Origin: Chersky-267 sp963744115
GTDB taxonomy: Bacteria; Chloroflexota; Limnocylindria; Limnocylindrales; CSP1-4
DNA: 64,000 bases
Assembly: GCA_963744115.1 (NCBI GenBank)
Contig: CAVUSI010000001.1
Span: forward strand, 438,243 to 502,242
Reading direction: 5' to 3'
Below, one piece after another: positions 53,698 to 61,961 of this stretch; the first letter of the stretch is position 1; each line of letters starts with the position of its first letter. Under the pieces are notes generated by a model, which was not told where the DNA came from, did no database searches, and saw only the letters and a program-made list of their open reading frames with translations. The position numbers were made by a program, and so were the translations under genes.

Positions 53698-54865
53698 ATG
53701 GCGTCGACCGCGGGACCGGTCTGGCTGACTCGCGGTCAGCCCGCCGCCCTGGCCGCGGTGGCCGGGATGGTCGTCGGTCACGCGCCGCATGCCGTCCTGC
53801 TCGTCGGTCCACCGGCCGTCGGCAAGACGACCCTCGCGATGGACCTGGCGGCCGGGCTGCTGTGCACCGCCGCCGATCCGGCGGATCGGCCGTGTCGAGC
53901 GTGCCGTTCCTGCCGGATGGTCGCCAGCGGAAACCATCCCGACCTTCATCGGCTCGGTCCCGAGGGACCTGGCGGCCAGGTGGTCATCGGCGGGTCCGCA
54001 GAGGCGGCCGGTCCGCGCGGGGTCCGCGACCTCATCCGGGAGCTGGCCTTCCTGCCGGTCGAGGGCGGTGCCCGCGTCGCCATCGTGGACGGGGCCGCCC
54101 AGATGAACGAGGACGCTCAGAACGCCCTCCTCAAGACGCTCGAGGAGCCGCCCGCCGGCGTGACGATCGTCCTGTGCGCCGACCGCGAGGACCCGCTCCT
54201 GCCGACCGTGCGGTCGCGCTGCGCTCGGGTCCGGCTCGGTCCGCTCGGCGCACGCGACATCGAAGGCCTGCTCGGTGAGCTCGGTTCGGTCGACCCCGTC
54301 GACGCCGCGCGGTTCGCCCGACTGGCCGAGGGCCGCCCCGGCGTCGCGCTGGCCTACGCCCGGGCACCCGAGGCGGCCGCCATCCGCGACGAGATCGCCC
54401 GGACGCTCCTCGACATCCTCCCCGTGGGACGGTCGCAGCGACTCGCGACGGGCCGCGCGCTGCTCGGGCGCGCGAAGGATCTCGCCGAGGCGCTCGTCGA
54501 GCAACGGGCCGACTGCGACGGAGGTCGCCGAGACGACCGATCCAGCCGATCCAGCCGATGCGTCGCCGGCCGCCAAGGTCGCGCCCGCCGAGCGCCGCCG
54601 CGCCGCCCGCCAGCTCCTGGCGATCTGGCGAGACCTCGCCCGCGACCTCGCCGTGGCCGGGGCCGGCGGCCGCCGCGCCGTCAACGACGTCGCGCTGCTC
54701 GAGGAGATCGAGGCGGCCGCAGCCCTCCTGCCGCCCGGCGGCGCGGCGTCGTTCCTTGCCCGACTCGATGAGGTGGCCGGCCTGGTGGCCGGGAACGTGA
54801 GCCCCGAGCTGGCCGTCGACGTCCTGGTCCTGGCCTGGCCGCATCCGATGCGAGCCGCGGCGTGA
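53698..54865 (+). CDS. holB: DNA polymerase III delta-prime subunit (one +1 shift at about 54511)
   Basis: Clamp-loader subunit. ATPase-like part: GHAPHAVLLVGPPAVGKTTLAMDLAAGLL, zinc-type Cys cluster (CRACRSCR), QMNEDAQNALLKTLEEPPAGVTIVLCA and RSRCARVRLGPL. After EALVEQ at about 54511 the frame moves by one; the C-terminal collar helices continue as TATEVAETTDPA ... RRRAARQLLAIWRDLARDLAVAG ... VLVLAWPH. Removing one G in GCC[G]ACT restores 388 residues. Total length 3n+1 agrees. ATG 53698 follows the NYN gene by seven bases; the end overlaps acylphosphatase (GTGA). Confidence 0.88.
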
Positions 54866-55188
54866 GCGACGGCCTGAGCGCCGCTGACCCGGGCGGCGAC
54901 GTCCGCCTCGAGGCCGTGATCCGGGGCCGCGTCCAGGGTGTCGGCTTCCGGATGTTCGCCGGCCGGGCGGCCGCCGCGCGCGGTCTCGTCGGCTGGGTGG
55001 CGAATGCGTCCGACGGCTCGGTCGAGTGCGTCGCGGAGGGTCCGCGCGCGGACCTCGAGGCGTTCGCCCGCGATCTCGCGACGGGCCCGCCCGGCTCGAT
55101 CGTCGATCGGGTCGAGTCGGTCTGGTCGCCGGCGACCGGCACGTTCGATCGTTTCGCGTTACGGTCCGGCTGGCATGGAGGTGACTGA
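54862..55188 (+). CDS. acyP: Acylphosphatase
   Basis: A 108-residue enzyme that hydrolyses acyl phosphates. The active-site loop IRGRVQGVGFRMFAGRAAAARGLVGWVANASDGSVECVAEG has the catalytic Arg (GVGFR) and Asn (VANASDG). A 12-residue polar leader precedes. GTG start overlaps the holB stop by four bases. Confidence 0.94.
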   Translation: MSDGLSAADPGGDVRLEAVIRGRVQGVGFRMFAGRAAAARGLVGWVANASDGSVECVAEGPRADLEAFARDLATGPPGSIVDRVESVWSPATGTFDRFALRSGWHGGD

Positions 55189-55189
55189 C

Positions 55190-55657
55190 GTGGGCACGAT
55201 CGAGGCGATCCATCTCGCGGACCGGATCGGCGCGCCGGTGCGCGCCGTGCAGAGCGTGGCCGCTCGCGCCGGCATCGGACTCGTGGGCGACCGCTACGGC
55301 GACCTCGCCGAGTCGCGGGTCGGACCGAGCGGCAACGAGCGGGGCGACGTCACGCTCATCGAGGCCGAGCAGATCGAGTGGCTGGCGCAGGAGACCGGGA
55401 TCGAGCTCGCGCCCGGTGAGACCCGCCGGAACCTGACCACCCGGGGCATCCGGCTCAACGACCTGGTCGGGCGGACGTTCCGCATCGGCTCGCTTCGCGC
55501 CGAGGGGCTTCGGCTGTGCGAGCCGTGCGCGTACCTCCAGGGACAGGTCGGCAAGCCGATCCTCGAACCCCTCGTCCACCGGGCCGGGCTTCGGGCGCGC
55601 CTGCTCGACGACGGTGAGCTCCACGTCGGCGACGCGATCGAGGCCGACCCCGCCTGA
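55190..55657 (+). CDS. MOSC-domain protein
   Basis: A 155-residue stand-alone MOSC domain, the sulfur-carrier fold of molybdenum cofactor sulfurases (YiiM/YuaD type). Motifs: GLVGDRYGDLAE, GDVTLIEAEQIEWLAQETG, ETRRNLTTRGIRLNDLVGRTF and the conserved Cys in LRLCEPCAYLQ. GTG 55190 has GGAGGT seven bases upstream; this decides it over ATG 55175, which overlaps acyP. Target unknown. Confidence 0.88.
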   Translation: MGTIEAIHLADRIGAPVRAVQSVAARAGIGLVGDRYGDLAESRVGPSGNERGDVTLIEAEQIEWLAQETGIELAPGETRRNLTTRGIRLNDLVGRTFRIGSLRAEGLRLCEPCAYLQGQVGKPILEPLVHRAGLRARLLDDGELHVGDAIEADPA

Positions 55658-55694
55658 GCGCGCGTCCGGACCCGGCGGCCCCGGATGGCCGCCC

Positions 55695-56486
55695 CTACGG
55701 CAGCCCGGTGATCAGCCCGCCGTCGATCGCGGTGAACGTCCCGGTCTGGTAGCTGGCCAGGTCCGAGCAGACGTACGCGACGTAGCTTCCCAGCTCCTCC
55801 GGTCGCCCATACCGCCCGGCCGGGATCGCGGCCAGGTACGCTGCACGCACCGCTTCCGCGGTCTCCCCGGTCCGTGCCACCCGGCCGCTGTCGAGGCTCG
55901 CGACCCGCGGCGTGTCGAGCCTGCCGGGCAGGACGCCGTTGATCGTCACCCCATCCGCGGCCACGACCCGGGCGGTCGTCTTCATCCAGGCCGCCAGCGC
56001 ACCGCGGCCGCTGTTCGAGTAGACCAGGTCCGGGATCGGCTGGCGGACGCCGGAGGAGAGGATCGCGACGACCCGACCCCAGGCCCGCTCGCGCATGCTC
56101 GGCAGGAGCGCGCTGGCGAGCTCGATCGGGGTGATCGCCAGCAGCTGGAACGCTCGCTGCCAGGCGGCGGCATCGGTGGCGGTCGGGTCCGTCGTCGGCG
56201 GCCCGCCCGCATTGAGCACGACGATGTCGACCGGGCCGAGCGCGGCCTGCGCCTCGGCGGCGATCCGGGCGCCGGTCCCCGGCTCCGCGGCGTCGCCCTC
56301 GAGCACGACCACGCTGCCGCCGTGTCGATCCCGCAGTTCGGCCGCCACCGCCTCGAGGCCGTCGCGCCCGCGCGACCAGATGGCCAGCCGGCAGCCCTCC
56401 GCTGCGAGCGCTGCCGCGGAGGCGCGGCCGAGTCCCGACGAGGCACCCCCGACGAGGGCGGTGCGGCCGGCGAGTCCGAGGTCCAT
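55695..56486 (-). CDS. Short-chain dehydrogenase/reductase lacking the Tyr-x3-Lys lysine
   Basis: A 263-residue SDR. Cofactor loop GGASSGLGRASAAALAAEG (TGxxxGxG type), NAG motif VVLNAGGPPT, and the C-terminal GRYGRPEELGSYVAYVCSDLASYQTGTFTAIDGG. The active-site region reads ILSSGVRQPIPDLVYSNSGRGAL: a Ser is present, but the residue four after Tyr is Gly rather than Lys. A subgroup of SDRs with LxxSNxxR in this place is known; chemistry is uncertain. ATG start. Lies 26 bases before the DapA-family gene end, same strand, possibly one transcript. Confidence 0.87.
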   Translation of the reverse strand: MDLGLAGRTALVGGASSGLGRASAAALAAEGCRLAIWSRGRDGLEAVAAELRDRHGGSVVVLEGDAAEPGTGARIAAEAQAALGPVDIVVLNAGGPPTTDPTATDAAAWQRAFQLLAITPIELASALLPSMRERAWGRVVAILSSGVRQPIPDLVYSNSGRGALAAWMKTTARVVAADGVTINGVLPGRLDTPRVASLDSGRVARTGETAEAVRAAYLAAIPAGRYGRPEELGSYVAYVCSDLASYQTGTFTAIDGGLITGLP

Positions 56487-56512
56487 CGTGCGTCCTCCGG
56501 GTGGCGAAACGG

Positions 56513-57466
56513 TCAGGCGGTCTGGGCGAGCGTCGGGATGTACGGGTCGAGCGACGGGACGATGGCCAGTCGGTCGAGGATGGCATCGAGCGCGGCAAGG
56601 CCGGCCGGGTCGAGCGGGCCGCCGGGCCCGCGGGTCCCCGCGGACGCGAGCGCCCCCCGCCGGCGGAGGACCTCCTTGCGGATGGCGAGGCCGACGATCG
56701 GCTGGGCCTCATACGCCAGCAGCGGCAGGTAGCGATCGAACAGCCGGCCCGCGTCCGCATGCTCGCCCCCCTCGACCGCCACGCGGATGGCGCGAAGGAC
56801 CTCCGGGTAAGCGAAGCCGGTCATCGTGCCGCAGGCGCCGCGCTCCAGCTCCCACAGCGCCGCTGCCCCACCCAGACCCCCGAACACGGCGAGGGTCGGG
56901 TCGGCGGCCAGCAGGCGGCCGATCTTCGGCGGCGTGGGTGGGTCCTCGAGCTTGACGGCCCTGGCCCCGGACGCCTCGATGGAGGCGAGCAGGATGCTGA
57001 CCGGGATGACCACCCCGGTCGCGGCCGGCTCGTCCTGGAGGATCAACGGGAGGCCGGTCTCGGCGGCCACCGCGCGGTAGAACCCGGGCAGGACGTCGAG
57101 GTTGCGGAGCAACGGCGGTGCCGCGACCATCGCCGCGATCGCACCCAGGCGCTCGGCCTGGCGGGCATGGGCGGCGACCGCGGCGGTCGTCGGTCCGGAG
57201 CAGCCCACCGCGAACGGGACGCCGGCGGCCGTCTCGGCGATGGTGCGCAGTGCGGCCTCGCGCTCTTCGGGGCTGAGGCTGCCGGGCTCCGCCATCACGC
57301 CCATCGCCGTGAACCCGTCGACGCCCCAGGTCGCCGCGGCCCGGACCAGCCGGGCCAGGGATCCCGTGTCGAGACGGCCGGCTGCGTCGAACGGCGTAGG
57401 GAGGATGTACCAGGTCCCGCGCAGCGGCGAGGAGGCGGGACGGGGGTCCGGCGTGGGGTCGGGCAT
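56513..57466 (-). CDS. Dihydrodipicolinate synthase/N-acetylneuraminate lyase family aldolase
   Basis: A 317-residue class I aldolase-type enzyme. N-terminal GTWYILPTPFDAAGRLD, GVDGFTAMGVMAEPGSLS (normally GTTGE, so substrate-binding loop altered), Schiff-base lysine in ARAVKLEDPP, and GGLGGAAALWELERGACGTMTGFAYPE. DapA itself has GTTGE and a Tyr triad; here GVMAE suggests another 2-oxo acid substrate. ATG 57466 is used; the frame extends upstream without homology. Grouped with the SDR downstream, so perhaps a sugar-acid or amino-acid catabolic pair. Confidence 0.87.
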   Translation of the reverse strand: MPDPTPDPRPASSPLRGTWYILPTPFDAAGRLDTGSLARLVRAAATWGVDGFTAMGVMAEPGSLSPEEREAALRTIAETAAGVPFAVGCSGPTTAAVAAHARQAERLGAIAAMVAAPPLLRNLDVLPGFYRAVAAETGLPLILQDEPAATGVVIPVSILLASIEASGARAVKLEDPPTPPKIGRLLAADPTLAVFGGLGGAAALWELERGACGTMTGFAYPEVLRAIRVAVEGGEHADAGRLFDRYLPLLAYEAQPIVGLAIRKEVLRRRGALASAGTRGPGGPLDPAGLAALDAILDRLAIVPSLDPYIPTLAQTA

Positions 57467-57616
57467 CGCGACGCAATGGTGCCATGGGCGGGTCCACGCC
57501 CGGTGGCCCTGTCCCGGGGCGCCCCGGTGGCCTCGTACCAGCGTGACCCGAACGTCAGTCGCGGACCGGACGTGTCGGCCATACCTTTCAGGGCACCTTA
57601 CCGTCACAGTCAGGCC

Positions 57617-57874
57617 ATGGGGACGGATCCCACCCTGGCCGCCTATCTGCCGGTTCTCTATCGGGTCGCCCTCGACTCCGTCGATGAGCTCGCCCGTTCG
57701 GGCTGCCGGACCGAGGCCGCGCGGCTGCGGACGAAGGCCGCCCGAGCCTACGCCAGGGCCTGGGACGACCGCTGTCGGCGGGCCCTCGTGGAGACCATCG
57801 AACGGGCCCACGCCGCGGCCGGGACCCCGGCACCGGCGGTGGCGCCGCCCGGCGCCGTCGTGACCGCAGGCTGA
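57617..57874 (+). CDS. Small protein of unknown function, helical
   Basis: An 85-residue protein from ATG 57617. It is rich in Ala, Arg and Leu: TDPTLAAYLPVLYRVALDSVDELARSGCRTEAARLRTKAARAYARAWDDR. Likely two to three amphipathic helices. No family recognised. The start of the run of plus-strand genes 57617-59669. Confidence 0.5.
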   Translation: MGTDPTLAAYLPVLYRVALDSVDELARSGCRTEAARLRTKAARAYARAWDDRCRRALVETIERAHAAAGTPAPAVAPPGAVVTAG

Positions 57875-57890
57875 CCCGGGCGCCATCCGC

Positions 57891-57902
57891 TAGGCTGCGG
57901 CC
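57891..57902 (+). promoter_or_regulatory. Leaderless-type promoter element before the 57903 gene
   Basis: TAGGCT followed by six bases and ATG, suggesting transcription starts at or near the start codon. The same layout is seen at 1058 and 39785. Confidence 0.35.
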
Positions 57903-58208
57903 ATGGTGCCGCCGACCCTCCTGATCCGCGACCTCGTCGAGCGAGCCGTCGTCGCCCATCGGGACCTCGCGGATCGCGGCGAGGAGATCGAGGACGAGTG
58001 GTCGTACGTCAACGACCTCCACGAGGCCTGGGCGGCCCGGCTCGCGGACGTCGCGGACCGGCGGGGCGACGAGCCGTGCGATCCGGCCGTCGTCATCGCC
58101 CTGGACGAGGCGATCGCCGAGATCGAGGCGGTCGACGACCCCCACCGCGCGATCGACTGGCTGTCGACCTTCCCCCAGGTCGTCCTGATCGCCGTCGGCG
58201 AGACCTGA
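57903..58208 (+). CDS. Small acidic protein of unknown function
   Basis: A 101-residue protein with a high Asp/Glu content: LLIRDLVERAVVAHRDLADRGEEIEDEWSYVNDLHEAWAARLADV, then ALDEAIAEIEAVDDPHRAIDWLSTFPQVVLIAVGE. Mostly helical. No family recognised. The nuclease-like gene begins two bases after its stop, so the pair is probably co-translated and may act together. Confidence 0.6.
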   Translation: MVPPTLLIRDLVERAVVAHRDLADRGEEIEDEWSYVNDLHEAWAARLADVADRRGDEPCDPAVVIALDEAIAEIEAVDDPHRAIDWLSTFPQVVLIAVGET

Positions 58209-58210
58209 CG

Positions 58211-58888
58211 ATGCGGTTCCAGGATGCCGCTCGGGATGGCCGCGCCGTCGTCTACGCCGCGATCCAGGCCGACCCGCTGGTGGCCCGAGCCGCCGGCCTT
58301 CTCGCCGACGCCGACCGGCCCGGCCGGGTCCTGGCCAGGGCCGTGATGAACGGCGAGCGGACGGATCCCGAGGGCTGGCGACGGATGTTCCCGACCCTGT
58401 TCGGGGCCGCCGTCCCTGCCGTCGAGCGCGATCGGGCCGAGGCGATCCTGGCGCTGTCGCTCGAGGTGGCCGACCGAGGCGAGCAGGTCCGCAGCCAGAT
58501 CCGGGGTGCGATCGTCGAGGCCGTCACGGCCGTCCTGCTGGGCCGGCGCGGCCCGGCGACGGGCTCCGCGGTCCGGCGCGAGCGACGCATCCTGTTCGAC
58601 GGGGTCCCGGCCGAGATCCACCCGTACGACGTCACCCTCGAGCTCGACGGCCGGGCCGAGGCATGGGACTGCAAGTGGGGCGCGCGCGGCATCGGGGCGG
58701 ATGTGCTCCACCAGCTCGACGACGCGCGGGTCCACGCCGCCGATGAGGATGAGGCGCTCGTGGTCGGCCTCGTCGTGTTCGACGCCGAGCGATCGTGCCG
58801 GGTCCGGCTCGATCGTCAGACCGCCCCGACCGAGGCGACCAGGCTGGTCTCCCTCGAGACGCTCGACGACCTGGCCGCCGCCCGATGA
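58211..58888 (+). CDS. PD-(D/E)XK-like nuclease domain protein
   Basis: A 225-residue protein from ATG 58211. N-terminal helical part (1-110) with RDGRAVVYAAIQADPLV and a Val-Glu-Arg-Asp helix region; C-terminal part has RRERRILFDGVPAEIHPYDVTLELDGRAEAWDCKWGARGI, where Asp-Val-Thr and Asp-Cys-Lys stand as the PD and (D/E)xK positions, followed by a helix with QLDDARVHA. Fold is inferred from the pattern; a restriction- or repair-type DNase is possible. Stop overlaps the thioesterase start (ATGA). Confidence 0.6.
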   Translation: MRFQDAARDGRAVVYAAIQADPLVARAAGLLADADRPGRVLARAVMNGERTDPEGWRRMFPTLFGAAVPAVERDRAEAILALSLEVADRGEQVRSQIRGAIVEAVTAVLLGRRGPATGSAVRRERRILFDGVPAEIHPYDVTLELDGRAEAWDCKWGARGIGADVLHQLDDARVHAADEDEALVVGLVVFDAERSCRVRLDRQTAPTEATRLVSLETLDDLAAAR

Positions 58889-59669
58889 CCGCCGCGAGCC
58901 TCGACTTCCGGGTCCGCTTCGACGAGGCCACGCCCACCGGCGGGATCCGGTCGTCGACGTTGCTCCGCTATGCGTCCGACCTCGCCGCGGTCCACTCCGA
59001 GCGGCGCGGCTTCGACCGCGCGTGGTATCGCGAGCACGGCCTCGCCTGGCTCGTTCGCGGGGTGGATCTGCAGGTCCTCCGCCCGATCGCCCACGGCGAC
59101 ACGCTGATCGGGACGACCCGGGCGCTCGCTGCGCGGAAGGTCCTGGCGCGGCGCCGGACCGAGTTCCGGGACGCCTCCGGCGAGCTCGCCGCGCTCATCC
59201 TGGTCGACTGGGCGATGACCTCGGCGACTGGTGCTCCGACCCGGATCCCAGCGGCCTTCGACGCGGCGTTCGACGTGCCCGACTCGACATTCACGCCGGT
59301 CCGCGTCCGCGCGACCGCCCCGGCCGGCGCCGCCGTCCATCGCCTCGCGCTCCAGGTCCGGCCGCAGGAGCTCGACCCGATGGATCACGTCAACAACGCC
59401 GTCTACCTCGACTGGGCAGAGGAGGCGATGCGGGCCGGCGAGGGGTCGGACGACGGCGCGACGGCCCCGGATGCGGCCGACGCCGCACCTCGGCGCTGGA
59501 CGCCGTCCCACGCTCCTGGGAGCTCGAGTACGTCCGCGCCGCGGCGCCCGGCGATCGGGCGGTGGCGACGACCTGGTCGGACGGGTCTGCACGCCACTGC
59601 CGGATCGAGGCCGCCGAGACCGGCGAGCTGTTCCTGGGCGCCCGGTTCGGGACCTTACAACGGACCTGA
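58885..59669 (+). CDS. Acyl-ACP thioesterase-like protein (FatA/FatB type), two extra bases near 59479-59495
   Basis: Double hot-dog enzyme releasing fatty acids from ACP. First half: FRVRFDEATPTGGIRSSTLLRYASDLAAVHSERRGFDRAWYREHGLAWLVRGVDLQVL. Second domain: LQVRPQELDPMDHVNNAVYLDWAEEAM with the catalytic Asn/His (DPMDHVNN). Near 59479-59495 the frame changes by two and the final strands continue as VPRSWELEYVRAAAPGDRAV ... GELFLGARFG to TGA 59667. Total length 3n+2. Removing G in GCC[G]AC[G]CC gives a continuous chain of about 260 residues. ATG overlaps the nuclease-like gene. Confidence 0.82.
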
Positions 59670-59988
59670 CGAAAGAGCCATCGAGGTCCCCCTCGATCGC
59701 GGTCATGGGTCCGCCGGACGGCCCGGTGCCGGCGGTCACCGAACACCGCAACGGACCCCACCTGCACGCACTCTGACCCGGACGATGGTCCGGGGCTCGG
59801 GCGGGACGTGCGTCCTGACACCGCCCCGGGCTGCGACCAGTACCACCCGGGACCACGTCGCCTCGTGACCATCGCGCTATGGCTCCGTGAAGGGCCCTCC
59901 GCGAGGATTGCCCCGAGACCGAAACGAAGGCGTTGCCCGAGCTCACGGGTCGCGTCCACGTCGTGCATCTTGGGAGTGTCCGACGCCG
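59670..59988. other. Intergenic region, 319 bases
   Basis: Precedes the cyclic-di-GMP enzyme gene. I looked for a GEMM (c-di-GMP) riboswitch and saw none. Several GC-rich inverted stretches (around 59776-59800, GACCCGGACGATGGTCCGGGGCTC) could terminate the preceding transcript. No coding sequence supported. Confidence 0.4.
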
Positions 59989-61551
59989 GTGACGATCACA
60001 GACCAGACTGGTCTCCTCCTCGCGGTCCTCGCGGTCGCCCTCGTCGGGGCACTGGTGGGGACCGCCGGCTATGCGGCCACCATCGGTCGGCGGCAGATGC
60101 GCCGGATCGTCCAGCTCACCGAGCGGCTCGCCAACACGACCGACATGACCGCGGCCCTCGACACGGGAGCGGTCGACGACGCCCGGCTCCGGGCCGGGTT
60201 CGGACGACTCGCCGAGCGGATGGGCCAGGCCTGGACGCTCGCGACGATCGACCTCCTCACCGGCGCCCTCAATCGACAGGCGCTCCTGGCCCGCCTCGAG
60301 GATGAGCTCACCCGAGCCGCCCGCTACGGTCGCCCGTGCTCGGTCATCCTGGTCGACCTCGACCACTTCAAGCGGGTCAACGACACGCACGGCCATGCCG
60401 CCGGGGACGCGGTCCTGCGCGAGGTCGCCGATGTGCTCACGACCAACGTCCGGAACGCGGACTTCGTGGGCCGCTACGGCGGCGAGGAATTCATGATCGT
60501 CATGCCCGAGACGGACGCCGACGCCGCGGCGGCCAGCGCTGAGAAGCTCCGCCGGCTGGTCGGCTCGCGCCAGGTCCGGCTCGACGACGGGCACGTCCTC
60601 GGGGTGACCCTGAGTGCCGGCGTCGCCGGCGGGCTCGGCCACGTGCTCCAGATCGACTCCCTCATCCGCGATGCCGACGCCGCGCTCTATACCGCCAAGT
60701 CGCTCGGGCGCGACCAGGTCTACGTCTTCCACGAGCTGGAGGAGGGCAGCCTCATCCGCCGCGCCGCGATCGGACCGCAGGCGCGCGAGAAGGCGGTCGA
60801 AGTGGGTCGCGCGGCGATGGGGGCCGCGACCGCGGCGCTTCAAGAGGCGCTGCTCGCGCGCCCCGCCTGGGCCGGCAAGCCGTCGAACATGATCGCCGAG
60901 ATGTCGGTCAGCCTTGCCCGTGCCCTCGACCTCCCGAATGGCGAGGTCGAACGGGTCCGCACCGCCAGCCTCCTCCACGACCTCGGCAAGTTGGCGATCC
61001 CGGACGACATCCTGACCAACCCCGGCGAGCTGACCGACCCGGAATGGCGGGTGGTGTCGGAGCATCCGAAGATCGGCCAGGTCGTGCTCGAGCAGGCCGG
61101 CGCGCTGCGGGACGCCGCCACGATCGTCCTGCACCACCACGAGTGGTTCGACGGTCGCGGGTACCCGCACGGGCTGGCCGGCCAGGAGATCCCGGTCGGA
61201 GCGCGCATCGTCGCCATCGCCGACGCCTACGAGGCGATGATCGCCGGCCGACCCTACCGTCGCGCCATCTCCCACGAGCAGGCGTTGACGGAGCTGCGCC
61301 GACACGCTGGCCTCCAGTTCGACCCGGACCTCGTCCGCCTGTTCACCGTCCTGTTCGCCAGCGGGGTCCCGTGGCGACCCGATGAGCACGACTTCGGCCA
61401 CGCCCATCCGCACCCCGGTGACGAGCGGACCCACTCGCAGATCCACGACGAGCTCCATGCGCGACGGCGGACGGCCGCCCCGCTCCAGCCCGTCGACGAC
61501 GTCGTCGCGGCCGGCGGACCGGTCCGCGACGCGACCGGCACGTTCGGCTGA
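59989..61551 (+). CDS. Cyclic-di-GMP turnover enzyme with GGDEF and HD-GYP domains
   Basis: A 520-residue membrane-anchored protein. One N-terminal helix (about 8-30), a short linker, a GGDEF domain (about 85-245) with DHFKRVNDTHGHAAGDAVL, the active motif RYGGEEF and an I-site RNAD five residues before it, then an HD-GYP domain (about 285-470): LLHDLGKLAIPDDIL and LHHHEWFDGRGYPHGL. Both catalytic signatures are intact, so it may make and degrade c-di-GMP with feedback inhibition. A His/Arg/Pro tail follows. GTG 59989 is the most plausible start; the upstream frame is not homologous. Confidence 0.9.
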   Translation: MTITDQTGLLLAVLAVALVGALVGTAGYAATIGRRQMRRIVQLTERLANTTDMTAALDTGAVDDARLRAGFGRLAERMGQAWTLATIDLLTGALNRQALLARLEDELTRAARYGRPCSVILVDLDHFKRVNDTHGHAAGDAVLREVADVLTTNVRNADFVGRYGGEEFMIVMPETDADAAAASAEKLRRLVGSRQVRLDDGHVLGVTLSAGVAGGLGHVLQIDSLIRDADAALYTAKSLGRDQVYVFHELEEGSLIRRAAIGPQAREKAVEVGRAAMGAATAALQEALLARPAWAGKPSNMIAEMSVSLARALDLPNGEVERVRTASLLHDLGKLAIPDDILTNPGELTDPEWRVVSEHPKIGQVVLEQAGALRDAATIVLHHHEWFDGRGYPHGLAGQEIPVGARIVAIADAYEAMIAGRPYRRAISHEQALTELRRHAGLQFDPDLVRLFTVLFASGVPWRPDEHDFGHAHPHPGDERTHSQIHDELHARRRTAAPLQPVDDVVAAGGPVRDATGTFG

Positions 61552-61553
61552 CC

Positions 61554-61943
61554 GTGGCATCGTCCCCGCGCCCAGGTCCCGTCCGCCGGATGATCGCTCG
61601 ACTCACGCCCGATCAGACGCATCGGGATCCATCGCCGGTCGACGATCCGGCTCGCCCGCCCGACCTGAGGCTCCCCGAGCAGCGCCTCCTCGATGTCGCG
61701 ACCCGCTACGGCCGCCTCGCGGTCGGCGATCGGCCACCGACCACCGGCCAGAGCGCCGCGGCCGCCGGCGTCAGGATCGTCGCACCGACGGATCCGTCCG
61801 ACGCCGGCGCTCCGGTCTGGGTCCGGCGTCTCGGCGATCGCGATGGGTCGACCGAGTCGACCGAGCCGACCGAGCCGACCGAGCCGACCGGCGACGCCGA
61901 GCCGAAGCGGTCGGTCGCCGGAGACGGTCGGCGCACCCGCTGA
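61554..61943 (+). CDS. Small protein of unknown function with Thr-Glu-Pro repeats
   Basis: A 129-residue frame from GTG 61554, two bases after the stop of the GGDEF gene. Reads MIARLTPDQTHRDPSPVDDP ... LPEQRLLDVATRYGRLAVGD, then a low-complexity TESTEPTEPTEPTG segment from a 9-base tandem repeat. No family recognised. The coding case rests on position and codon periodicity only. Confidence 0.4.
   Translation: MASSPRPGPVRRMIARLTPDQTHRDPSPVDDPARPPDLRLPEQRLLDVATRYGRLAVGDRPPTTGQSAAAAGVRIVAPTDPSDAGAPVWVRRLGDRDGSTESTEPTEPTEPTGDAEPKRSVAGDGRRTR
61848..61892. repeat. Five-unit 9-bp tandem repeat
   Basis: Units of TCGACCGAG or CCGACCGAG repeat five times within the small protein gene, encoding Thr-Glu-Ser/Pro units. 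A slippage-prone microsatellite. Confidence 0.7.
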
Positions 61944-61961
61944 CGCCGCTCGTCGGGCCGG

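Noticed and set aside
59670..59988. c-di-GMP riboswitch before the GGDEF/HD-GYP gene
   Set aside because: No GEMM core or paired helices could be recognised.
61848..61892. Possible CRISPR or regulatory repeat array
   Set aside because: Nine-base units without spacers, inside a reading frame; a simple microsatellite.
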